Position numbers and translations under genes: made by a program. 64,000 nt of DNA from Asanoa ishikariensis (GTDB taxonomy: Bacteria > Actinomycetota > Actinomycetes > Mycobacteriales > Micromonosporaceae). The DNA is taken from the NCBI RefSeq assembly GCF_900107455.1, contig NZ_FNQB01000002.1, forward strand, positions 62,001-126,000. Direction: 5' to 3'. Shown here one piece after another: positions 57,380-64,000 of this stretch. The first letter of the stretch is position 1. Each line of letters opens with the position of its first letter. The notes under the pieces are model-generated. The model did not search any database, was not told the DNA's origin, and worked only from the letters and a program-made list of their open reading frames with translations.

Positions 57380-58414
57380 ATGCGTGCAGGCCCTGGGTTG
57401 AACGGCGTCGAGGAGCTTCGGGACGCCGCACTGGCGGTGGGCTTGGTGGTCGAGGATCCGGCACCCGATTCCGGCGCTGACCTGATCCTGGTCAACACGG
57501 CCGGCGGCCGGACCCCGGTGCAGATCAAGCGGGTGTCACTCGCCGCGGAGGCCGACTTGGAAAAGCGGCTGGACAAATGGGAAGGCCGAGATGCGGGCAT
57601 CCGGGTGCTCGTTGCCGACCGGATCACCGAGCAGGCGCGGCAGATCCTTCGGACCGCCGGCTGGGGTTGGCTGGACCTTCGCGGCCACCTTCACCTCGCA
57701 GCCGAGGGCCTGTTCGTCGACGCGAATGTGCCCAGGCTAGGACCGTTGTCGGACCAGTCACCGCCGCTCGCCGGCCGGGTGAGTGAAGAAGTGGCGGCGC
57801 TCATGCTGCTGCAGCCCGGTGAACCGTCAGCTGTTCGCGAGATCGCGCGAACTCTTGGTCGCTCAGCGAGCACGGTCTCGAAGGCGATTTCCGACCTGCG
57901 CACCGCCGGCCTGGTCGACGTGCACCGTAGGCCCGTTGTTCCCGACCTGTTCTGGCAACTCGCCGACCGCTGGAAGCCGATGCGTGCGGACCTAGGCCGG
58001 GTGCCCTTGGTAGGAACGGCCGGTCCGGTCAATGACGCGCTCCGGCTGGGGCGCGACGACGTCGCGACGACGACTGGCTGGGCGCTCACAGACAGCGTCG
58101 CGGCTGCGGCGTATGGCGCGCCCATCGGCATCAGGGCGGATCACCCGCCGGACTTCTACGTGCCCGACCAGATCATTCTGCGCAGGGCCTTGCAGTTGCT
58201 GGGTGCGGCGCCGAACCACGAATCGCGTGCCGCGACGATTCGGGTAGCTCCCTTTCCCTTGGTCTGCGGCCGCCGCGTCGAATGGCCGGGCGAGACCTGG
58301 CCGCTCGCGCGGCCCTTGTTCGTCGCGCTGGACCTGGCGAGCGATCCGGGACGCGGGCGCGAGGTCCTGGCGGGCTGGACCCCGCCGGCGGAAGCAGGTC
58401 CCCGTGTCTGGTAG
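57380..58414 (+). CDS. AbiEi-like antitoxin/regulator with unusual N-terminal domain
   Basis: The protein has 344 aa. The C-terminal part from about residue 125 holds a winged helix (GEPSAVREIARTLGRSASTV, SKAISDLRTAGLVDVHRRP) and an AbiEi-like effector region (GWALTDSVAAAAYGAPIGIR). The first 110 residues contain DSGADLILVNTAGGRTPVQI with Lys50, an Asp-(13)-Gln-x-Lys pattern reminiscent of PD-(D/E)XK folds; no known AbiEi N-domain reads so plainly like this. AbiEi proteins are the autoregulatory antitoxins of type IV systems. The partner gene overlaps by 11 nt. Confidence 0.7.
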   Translation: MRAGPGLNGVEELRDAALAVGLVVEDPAPDSGADLILVNTAGGRTPVQIKRVSLAAEADLEKRLDKWEGRDAGIRVLVADRITEQARQILRTAGWGWLDLRGHLHLAAEGLFVDANVPRLGPLSDQSPPLAGRVSEEVAALMLLQPGEPSAVREIARTLGRSASTVSKAISDLRTAGLVDVHRRPVVPDLFWQLADRWKPMRADLGRVPLVGTAGPVNDALRLGRDDVATTTGWALTDSVAAAAYGAPIGIRADHPPDFYVPDQIILRRALQLLGAAPNHESRAATIRVAPFPLVCGRRVEWPGETWPLARPLFVALDLASDPGRGREVLAGWTPPAEAGPRVW

Positions 58415-59177
58415 CGACGCCCGGCCGGTCGTCGATCTGGCCGGCACGTCGATGTCGGCACTCGCCCTCGCCATACCGGCTGTCGCGGAACGCACCGGCC
58501 GCGACGTCACCGTCGTGGGTGGGCTCGCCGTAGTCTGCCGGCTGAGTCGGCCGTATCGAGCGACCACCGACCTGGACACCGTGCACCGGCGGCGCGACGA
58601 CGAGCCCGCACAGCTCGAGCTGCTGCTGGCCAGTGGTGCGTCGCGCAGCGGTCCGGCCGGAGTCCTGGTGCCGACCGCGGTCGGGCAGGTCCAGGTGGAC
58701 ATTCTGGAGGTAACGGACGCCGACCTCGCTCGGCTGCCGGAAGACCCCACCGATCGTCTGCACGTGCTGTCGCACGCGTGGGCAGCGGCCAGCGCCACGC
58801 TGGTGACGATCCGTGCGGTCGGCGTTCCTGACCTGGCAGTGGGCGTTGCGGAACCAGGACCGCTCGTCGCCATGAAGCTTCAGCCAGTGATGAACCGCGG
58901 CCGAGCGAAGGAGGCCACGGACCTTCTCGACATCATCCGGCTCTGTCTCGACCCGGTTGCCGGGCCGACGGTGCTCACTCAGTTGGCGAACAGCGAGCCG
59001 CAGCTTCGGGAGGATGCCGGTCGCCATGCCGGTCGATGGTTCGACCATCAGGCGGGGAGATCATTGCGGGTCGTACGCGCCGTGCCAGAAGGGCAGGGAA
59101 TCGAGTTGGACGACCTGCACCTCGTGGGTGAGTTGCTGCACAGCGTGTTGCCTGTTGGTGGAGCTGAGGGGATTTGA
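58404..59177 (+). CDS. AbiEii-like nucleotidyltransferase toxin
   Basis: The protein has 257 aa from a GTG overlapping the AbiEi-like stop. The nucleotidyltransferase motif is VTVVGGLAVVCRLSRPYRAT with TDLDTVHRR (Gly39-Gly40, Asp56, Asp58), and the downstream MKLQPVMNRGRAKEATDLLD carries the conserved Lys residues of DUF1814/AbiEii. AbiEii toxins (MenT family) modify tRNA 3' ends. The last six codons and the stop are formed by the 3' half of the tRNA-Ala gene on the other strand, so the original C-terminus may have been replaced. Confidence 0.8.
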   Translation: MSGSDARPVVDLAGTSMSALALAIPAVAERTGRDVTVVGGLAVVCRLSRPYRATTDLDTVHRRRDDEPAQLELLLASGASRSGPAGVLVPTAVGQVQVDILEVTDADLARLPEDPTDRLHVLSHAWAAASATLVTIRAVGVPDLAVGVAEPGPLVAMKLQPVMNRGRAKEATDLLDIIRLCLDPVAGPTVLTQLANSEPQLREDAGRHAGRWFDHQAGRSLRVVRAVPEGQGIELDDLHLVGELLHSVLPVGGAEGI

Positions 59178-59232
59178 ACCCCTGACCCCCTCGATGCGAA
59201 CGAGGTGCGCTACCGGTCTGCGCCACAGCCCC
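59156..59232 (-). tRNA. tRNA-Ala (CGC)
   Basis: The acceptor pairs GGGGCTG with CAGCTCC and includes the G3-U70 identity pair. The anticodon loop TTCGCAT gives CGC, the T arm is GGGGTTCAAATCCCC, and CCA is encoded (59158-59156). The neighbouring AbiEii-like frame reads 22 nt into its 3' end on the other strand. Confidence 0.93.
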
Positions 59233-59305
59233 GCCGCCAAACTTGCGTCTGGCGAACCGGCGATAAGGCTAACAGGTTGGCCCTCCGGACAGCGAACCAG
59301 GGTTA

Positions 59306-59469
59306 GGGGGTGTCTCGTGGATCAGGGCGGCACTCCGCCGGGCCCAGACGACGACCGACCGCACGCGAAGAGCGGCCAGATACAACACCGGTATCCGACC
59401 ACTCTCCGCGCACGCCCGGACGCCGCCTGGACCTCGCCGCAGCACCACCCTGATCCACGAGACACCCCC
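59306..59469. mobile_element. Palindromic MITE-like element B
   Basis: 164 nt with perfect 22-bp terminal inverted repeats (59306-59327 and 59448-59469; left begins GGGGGTGTCTCGTGG), TA borders at 59304-59305 and 59470-59471, and the core GATACAACACCGGTATCCG at 59379-59397, identical to element A. The end motif GGnnnTGTyTCGT is shared with A although the terminal arms otherwise differ. No open frame is present. Confidence 0.7.
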
Positions 59470-60263
59470 TAAGCCGTGTTGCTGCGCCGCGCCTCGTAAG
59501 GGCGGCCTCGCAACCCGCCCGCCCTGCGGTAGGAGACCGAGCCTGTCGCGGCCGGGGGTAGGTCGGCCGGGCGGTCCAGGCCCATGGCGGCTCGGCGGAC
59601 GGCCTCGCGCTGGGCGGCCAGCCGCCGCTGCTGCTCCCGGCGGAGCTCCGCCCGCCGGGCCTGCTCGGCCCGGACCTCGGCCTGGCGGGCGGCCAGCCAC
59701 GCCGCCCGGCGGGCCTGGTGCCGGCGGCGGGCCCGGTCGGCCAGTGCCCGGCTGCGCAGGTGAGCGAGATAGATGAAGAGCAGGGTGCCGGTCACCGCGA
59801 CGCCGACCCAGAAGCCCGGGCCGACCAGGAAGACGCCGACGAGCTCGACCAGGTTGAGCAGGATCAGGGCGGCCAGGACCCGGCGGCGGCGGTAGATCGC
59901 GGTCGCGTGCCGGCGGGCGGCCGGGCGCTGGCGGCGGGACGGGCGCGCCATGACGCCCGGCGGCACCGCGCGTAGGCGGGGCGAACGACGGCCGGCCGGC
60001 GGCGCGGAGACTGGTGGCGCCGAGACCGGGGGAGCAAAGACCGGCACTTCTGGGCGCAGCGGAGGGACCACCGCGCGGCTGCCGCGGATCGGGCGGCGGC
60101 CGGGCACGGTGCGACGCCGGCGGCGGCGGGACAACACGCGCGCCGTCGACAGTGCCCTCTCCGCGACCAATCGCTCGGTGGCGTCGTACCGGCGCACGAG
60201 GGCCGGTGCCAGAGCGAGCAGCCCGGCGGCGGCGAGGACAGCGAGGAGCACCGAGGTCGGCAC
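59469..60263 (-). CDS. glpR: GlpR, membrane receptor of the gephyrin-like protein Glp
   Basis: The protein has 264 aa from the GTG at 60263, with GGGAGG 7 nt upstream. The N-terminal helix (TSVLLAVLAAAGLLALAPAL), a basic Arg-rich linker, two adjacent helices (VLAALILLNLVELVGVFLVG, FWVGVAVTGTLLFIYLAHL) and a long coiled, Arg/Ala-rich tail (AERALSTA earlier; ARQAEVRAEQARRAELRREQ) fit actinobacterial GlpR. In corynebacteria GlpR recruits the gephyrin-like Glp to the septum. Here glp lies two genes away. The stop TAG is at the border of element B. Confidence 0.78.
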   Translation of the reverse strand: MPTSVLLAVLAAAGLLALAPALVRRYDATERLVAERALSTARVLSRRRRRRTVPGRRPIRGSRAVVPPLRPEVPVFAPPVSAPPVSAPPAGRRSPRLRAVPPGVMARPSRRQRPAARRHATAIYRRRRVLAALILLNLVELVGVFLVGPGFWVGVAVTGTLLFIYLAHLRSRALADRARRRHQARRAAWLAARQAEVRAEQARRAELRREQQRRLAAQREAVRRAAMGLDRPADLPPAATGSVSYRRAGGLRGRPYEARRSNTA

Positions 60264-60391
60264 CCTCACCCCTCCCGTCAAGATACGGTGACAACCCGAT
60301 CATGCGGATTGATGAGGTTGCCGTACATTCGTAATTTGAGGTTACGGCCGGCCACCGAACAATGTGGCGCAACGCGCCGACTTGCTCAAGA

Positions 60392-61024
60392 TCAGGATGT
60401 GGCGGTGCGTACGCGGTGCCAGCGGGCCAGCAGGCCGCCTTCGGCCACGACCTCCTCGCTGGTCATCGCGTATCCGATGTGGTCGCGCCAGGCGCCGTCG
60501 ATGTGCATGTAGCGCGGGTGGTACGCCTCTTCGCGGAAACCTAGCTTCTCGACCACCCGCCGGGACGGCTTGTTCTCCGGCCGGATGTTGACTTCGATGC
60601 GGTGCAGGCCGCCGTAGCGGAAGGCGTGGTCGACGACCAACGCCAGCGCTGTGGGGATCACCGCGCGGCCGGCGATCCGGCCGTCGACCCAGTAGCCCAC
60701 ATAGGCCGAGCAGAACGCCCGGCGTACGACGTTGCCAAGATTGATGTGCCCGACGAAGCGATCCTCGAGGCACACCGCGAACGGCATGCTCTCACCGCGC
60801 CGGGCCGACTTGCGCTGGTCGCGGTGCACGAACCGGTACGCCGCGATCGAGTTGAGCTCGTTCCAGTCGCCGGGCGCCGACGGCTCCCACGGAGCCAGCC
60901 ACGCCCGGTTCGCTCGGCGTACCTCCGACCAGGCCGCCGCGTCCGAGCGGCGGTAGGGGCGCAGCAGGACCGGCCCGTCACGTAGGACGGCGGGCCAGCC
61001 CGGAGCGGCGCCGAGTGGGATCAC
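60392..61024 (-). CDS. RimJ-like GNAT N-acetyltransferase
   Basis: The protein has 210 aa from a GTG that overlaps the glp stop (GTGA). The pattern is GPVLLRPYRRSDAAAWSEVR, FAVCLEDRFVGHINLGNVVR, AYVGYWVDGRIAGRAVIPTA and RIEVNIRPENKPSRRVVEKLGFREE, as in protein N-terminal alanine acetyltransferases. It is the same gene order (glpR, GNAT, glp, galU) as in other actinobacteria. Confidence 0.85.
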   Translation of the reverse strand: MIPLGAAPGWPAVLRDGPVLLRPYRRSDAAAWSEVRRANRAWLAPWEPSAPGDWNELNSIAAYRFVHRDQRKSARRGESMPFAVCLEDRFVGHINLGNVVRRAFCSAYVGYWVDGRIAGRAVIPTALALVVDHAFRYGGLHRIEVNIRPENKPSRRVVEKLGFREEAYHPRYMHIDGAWRDHIGYAMTSEEVVAEGGLLARWHRVRTATS

Positions 61025-62295
61025 TTGCGTCTGTCCAGCAGCAGAACATCCACTGTGGAGCCGGCGGCCGCGGCGGTGACCCGCTCGCCGAGCACCACGA
61101 GGCCGTTGGCCTCCATCAGGCCGGACAGGGTGTACGGGCCGCCGTGCAGCGGCTGCACCGTGTAGCCGCCACCGCGGCGCTCGGCGACGTGGGCCGGGCG
61201 GAACTCGCGCAGGCCGGCCGGCGACGTGACCGTGTCGAGCAGGTGCGCCCGCACGCTCGGGCGGAAGACCGGCTCGGCGCCGGCCAGGAGCTGGATCGCG
61301 GGGCGGGCCAGCACCTCGAAACCGATCAGGGCGGCGCCGGGGTCACCAGGCAGGCAGACCACGGGCACCTCCTCCGCACCGACGGTGCCGAATCCGAGCG
61401 TGGTGCCAGGGTAGAGGGCCACCTCGGTGAATGCCACGGGTCCCGTGCGCCCGCCGTCGCGGCGGGACAGGATGCGGCGCACCATGTCGCCCGGGCCGGT
61501 GCCGGTGCCGCCGGTGGTCAGGATCAGGTCGGCCCGCAGCGTCTGGTCCTCCAGCAGCGCGCGCAGCCCCTCAGGGTCGTCGTCGCAGATGCCGACCCGG
61601 TAGGCCAGCGCGCCCACCTCGGCCGCCGCCGCGGTCAGGGCGTGCGAGTTGGCGTCGACCACCTGGCCCGGCTGGCTGCCTCGGCCGACCTCGACCAGCT
61701 CGTCGCCGGTGGCGATGATGACCACGCGCGGGCTGGACCGGACCACCACGTGTCCGATGCCGGTGGCGGCGAAGGCCGCGACGAGCGCCGGCGTGATCGT
61801 GGAGCCCGCCCGACCCAGGGTCGAGCCGGCGGCCAGCTCGTCGCCGGCGCGGCGCAGGCCGGAGCCGCGCTTCGGCGGCTGGAAGATCTCGACCGCGGCC
61901 ATGCCCTGGTCGGTCCAACTGATCGGGACGACCACGTCGGCACCGCCGGGCAGCGGGGCACCGGCGGCGACCGAGAAGCACGTGCCAGGGGTCAGCCGCA
62001 CCGGGCGCCAGCTCGACGCGGACAGGTCGCCGATCACGTTGAGCCGCACCGAGGTGCCGCGGCCCGCGGTGGCGACGTCTTCCCAGCGCGCGGCGTACCC
62101 GTCGATCGAGGCGAGGTCGAAGGCCGGGAACGGATGCGGTGCCACGACGTCCTGCGCCAACACGTTGCCGTACGCCTGGGTGAGCTCGAGGTCGAGCGGT
62201 GGTAGTGCGCGCAGCCTCCGCAGCGCGCTGCCGAGATAGTCGGCCAACGGTGTCAGTTCTCTGGCGGCTACCTCCGCGTCGGCTGTCTGCGTCAT
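61021..62295 (-). CDS. glp: Glp, gephyrin-like molybdotransferase (MoeA family)
   Basis: The protein has 424 aa. MoeA domains are in order: DYLGSALRRLRALPPLDLEL, PFPAFDLASIDGYAARWEDV, the MoaB-like domain with VVIIATGDELVEVGRGSQPG, ILTTGGTGTGPGDMVRRI and VVCLPGDPGAALIGFEVLAR. The family inserts molybdenum into molybdopterin; actinobacterial Glp has become a division-scaffold protein. The neighbour glpR supports the Glp reading. It overlaps galU by 4 nt. Confidence 0.85.
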   Translation of the reverse strand: MTQTADAEVAARELTPLADYLGSALRRLRALPPLDLELTQAYGNVLAQDVVAPHPFPAFDLASIDGYAARWEDVATAGRGTSVRLNVIGDLSASSWRPVRLTPGTCFSVAAGAPLPGGADVVVPISWTDQGMAAVEIFQPPKRGSGLRRAGDELAAGSTLGRAGSTITPALVAAFAATGIGHVVVRSSPRVVIIATGDELVEVGRGSQPGQVVDANSHALTAAAAEVGALAYRVGICDDDPEGLRALLEDQTLRADLILTTGGTGTGPGDMVRRILSRRDGGRTGPVAFTEVALYPGTTLGFGTVGAEEVPVVCLPGDPGAALIGFEVLARPAIQLLAGAEPVFRPSVRAHLLDTVTSPAGLREFRPAHVAERRGGGYTVQPLHGGPYTLSGLMEANGLVVLGERVTAAAAGSTVDVLLLDRRK

Positions 62296-63248
62296 GAGCC
62301 GACCCCTCCCGCTCGCACGAACTCTTCGAGCCAGGAACGGAACGCCGGGCCCAGGTCTTCACGCTGACATGCGATCTGCACTACGGCCTGCAAATAACCC
62401 AGTGGCATTCCCGTGTCGTACCGGGTGCCGCGGTAGACGATGCCGTGGACCGGCGTGCCCTCGTCGAGCAGCGTCTGCATCGCGTCGGTGAGCTGGATCT
62501 CGCCGCCGCTGCCCGGCTTGGTGTGCTTGATGGTCTCGAAAATCTTGCCAGGCAGGACATAGCGGCCGAGTACGGCGAGGTTGCTCGGTGCGTCCTCCGG
62601 CGAAGGCTTCTCGACGAGGCCGGTCACCTTCACCACCTCGGCGCCGGGCACCAGGTCCGGCTCGGCCGGCGCGACCGAGGCGATGCCGTAGCGCTTGACC
62701 TCTTCGCGCGGCACCTCCAGGAACGCCAGCACGATCCCGCCGGTGCGCGCCTGGAGGTCGAGCATCGCCGGCAGCAACGGCTCGTCCTCGTCGACGAACT
62801 CGTCGCCGAGCAGCACCGCGAACGCGTCGTCGCCGACGTGCGAGTCGGCCATGCCGACCGCGTGCCCGAGCCCGAGCGGCTCGCCCTGCCGGCAGGTGTA
62901 GATCTCGGCCAGCTCGGCCGGTCGACGGACGGCCGCGAGGCGTTCGAGGTCGCCCTTCTCCTCGAGCCGGCTCTCCAGATAGGGCTGGCGGTCGAAGTGG
63001 TCGACCATCGAGGTCTTGCCGCGGCCGGTCACCAACAGGATGTCGGTGATGCCGGCGGCCGCCGCCTCTTCGACGATGTACTGAAGGACGGGCCGGTCGA
63101 CGACCGGCAGCAGCTCCTTGGGTACGGCCTTGGTCGCGGGCAGGAAGCGGGTGGCGAGACCGGCGGCCGGGATGACCGCCTTGACCGCGCGCCGGCGCGG
63201 CTCGCTAGACGGGGATGGCGGTCGTGGGGTCGCTGGCTCGTCCGACAT
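62292..63248 (-). CDS. galU: UTP-glucose-1-phosphate uridylyltransferase
   Basis: The protein has 318 aa. It carries KAVIPAAGLATRFLPATKAV (nucleotide-binding loop), PKELLPVVDRPVLQYIVEEA, DAFAVLLGDEFVDEDEPLLP, VKVTGLVEKPSPEDAPSNLA and GGEIQLTDAMQTLLDE. It makes UDP-glucose for cell wall and trehalose synthesis. It is the first gene of the galU-glp-GNAT operon with 4-nt overlaps. The start is leaderless-type (TAGTCT, 6 nt). Confidence 0.93.
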   Translation of the reverse strand: MSDEPATPRPPSPSSEPRRRAVKAVIPAAGLATRFLPATKAVPKELLPVVDRPVLQYIVEEAAAAGITDILLVTGRGKTSMVDHFDRQPYLESRLEEKGDLERLAAVRRPAELAEIYTCRQGEPLGLGHAVGMADSHVGDDAFAVLLGDEFVDEDEPLLPAMLDLQARTGGIVLAFLEVPREEVKRYGIASVAPAEPDLVPGAEVVKVTGLVEKPSPEDAPSNLAVLGRYVLPGKIFETIKHTKPGSGGEIQLTDAMQTLLDEGTPVHGIVYRGTRYDTGMPLGYLQAVVQIACQREDLGPAFRSWLEEFVRAGGVGS

Positions 63249-63254
63249 TCCGCG

Positions 63255-63260
63255 AGACTA
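63255..63260 (-). promoter_or_regulatory. Leaderless -10 element of galU
   Basis: TAGTCT is read on the minus strand, 6 nt before the ATG at 63248. It overlaps the end of the GGDEF gene. Confidence 0.45.
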
Positions 63261-64000
63261 TCCGCCCCTCGTCTGTCGCGGTGGCTGCGTCCCGCGTGAC
63301 GCGCCGCCAGCAGGTCGGATCGGTTGTCCGCCCCCGGCCCGGGGCAGGTTGTCGTCGGGTGGCACGGCACCCGCGGCGACCGGTATCTCGGCCACCACCG
63401 CCGGCGCACCAGCGGCGGTGCGGAAGTCGTCGCGGCCGGCCGCCTTGGCCGCGTACAGCGCGCCGTCGGCCGCGTTCAGCACCGCCTGCGCGGTGGCGGC
63501 GTGAGCCGGGAACACCGCGATTCCAATGGAGACGGTCACGTCGATCCCGGTGGTGCCCTCGATGTCGAATGTGTCGTCGCGCACGGCGGCGCCGATTCGG
63601 CGCGCCACGATGGCCGCACCGTCGGCGTCGGTCTCCGGCAGCAGCACCACGAACTCCTCGCCGCCCTGGCGGAACGCCAGGTCGACCTCGCGCACGACGC
63701 CGCGGATCCGGTGTGCGAACTCGACCAGCACCGCGTCGCCCGCGGTGTGGCCGTAGGTGTCGTTGACCTCCTTGAACCGGTCGAGGTCGAGGGCGAGCAC
63801 GGCCAGCATCCGCCCGAACCGGCTGGCCCGCTCCACCTCGCGGCGGATCGACTCGCGCAGGTAGCGGTAGTTCCAGAGCCCGGTGAGCGGGTCGGTCAAC
63901 GAGAGCCGCTGTGCCTCCTGGTGCACGCGGACGTTGTCGACGGCGACCGCGGCCTGGCCGGCGAACGTGCGCAGGGTGATCAGGTCGGCGTCGTCGAACT
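63258..64000 (-). CDS. GAF-GGDEF diguanylate cyclase, 5' end cut off by window edge
   Basis: About 247 codons are inside the window; the N-terminus lies beyond 64000. The last part of a GAF domain (FDDADLITLRTFAGQAAVAV) is followed by a complete GGDEF domain: LSLTDPLTGLWNYRYLRESI, DLDRFKEVNDTYGHTAGDAV, the active site QGGEEFVVLLPE, and VSIGIAVFP. The inhibitory I-site RxxD (REVD) sits five residues before GGEEF, so product feedback is likely. It makes c-di-GMP. The tail (PRAGGGQPIRPAGGASRGTQ) is low-complexity. Confidence 0.88.
   Translation of the reverse strand, partial: FDDADLITLRTFAGQAAVAVDNVRVHQEAQRLSLTDPLTGLWNYRYLRESIRREVERASRFGRMLAVLALDLDRFKEVNDTYGHTAGDAVLVEFAHRIRGVVREVDLAFRQGGEEFVVLLPETDADGAAIVARRIGAAVRDDTFDIEGTTGIDVTVSIGIAVFPAHAATAQAVLNAADGALYAAKAAGRDDFRTAAGAPAVVAEIPVAAGAVPPDDNLPRAGGGQPIRPAGGASRGTQPPRQTRGG

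Noticed and set aside
59156-59232. Second copy of the tRNA-Ala 3' end as attachment site of the island
   Set aside because: I found no repeat of this end within the window. The far border is marked by the radical SAM duplication instead.
1-64000. CRISPR arrays, rRNA genes, prophage structural genes, full transposase genes
   Set aside because: No regularly spaced repeats, rRNA signatures, phage proteins or transposase/integrase motifs were seen.

Overview
The window comes from a very GC-rich actinomycete, most likely a member of the Micromonosporaceae. The grounds are codon use, frequent GTG/TTG starts, leaderless-type promoters, and a gene order that follows the Mycobacterium tuberculosis Rv1207-Rv1232c block (folP2, a DivIVA-like protein, tag, DUF3117, O-methyltransferase, htrA, tatB, mrp, DUF1003, MgtE-N/CBS). 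Nearly all of it is chromosomal core; one short stretch (about 56.2-59.5 kb) is accessory.

Layout. 0-13 kb: a truncated secreted nuclease with a lamin-tail domain, a GNAT, a membrane-anchored lytic transglycosylase, a small zinc-ribbon protein, a 1012-aa cyclase/NB-ARC/TPR regulator, a K+ channel with an RCK domain, korAB, and a cell-surface Thr/Pro-rich protein. 13-27 kb: an orphan nuoA and the Rv1207-1232c-like block, here without gpgS and without sigE/rseA at their usual places, plus a PaaX regulator with an enoyl-CoA hydratase. 27-40 kb: a PadR operon, small metabolic genes, a HpcH/HpaI-type CoA lyase and an acyl-CoA dehydrogenase (with the MaoC dehydratase at 53 kb these resemble parts of the ethylmalonyl-CoA pathway), two paralogous DUF4190 proteins, transporters and acetyltransferases. 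40-43 kb: a two-component system followed by a PepSY protein; the same 11-bp-phased operator lies in front of both the regulator and the PepSY gene. 43-54 kb: housekeeping and hypothetical genes, a SigE-family sigma factor with its membrane partner, and thioredoxin preceded by a Cys/His-rich small ORF. 54-59.5 kb: a radical SAM gene with an intein placed exactly in its Fe-S cluster motif and a LexA-type box at its start; next to it a RelE/HigB-type toxin-antitoxin pair flanked by a duplicated 3' end of the radical SAM gene, then an AbiE-like pair whose last codons run into a tRNA-Ala gene. 59.5-64 kb: the glpR-GNAT-glp-galU division/molybdotransferase-like cluster and a truncated GGDEF protein.

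The most unusual structural signals are: (1) two ~163-bp palindromic elements (49686-49847 and 59306-59469) with different but internally perfect terminal inverted repeats, an identical 19-nt core, TA at both borders, and a TAG stop of the adjacent gene made at the border; (2) the duplicated radical SAM 3' end around the toxin-antitoxin pair; (3) the shared two-component operator; (4) a uniform TANNNT-N6/7-start arrangement at about 18 genes, indicating leaderless mRNAs; (5) convergent genes that abut or share CTAG as overlapping stop codons.
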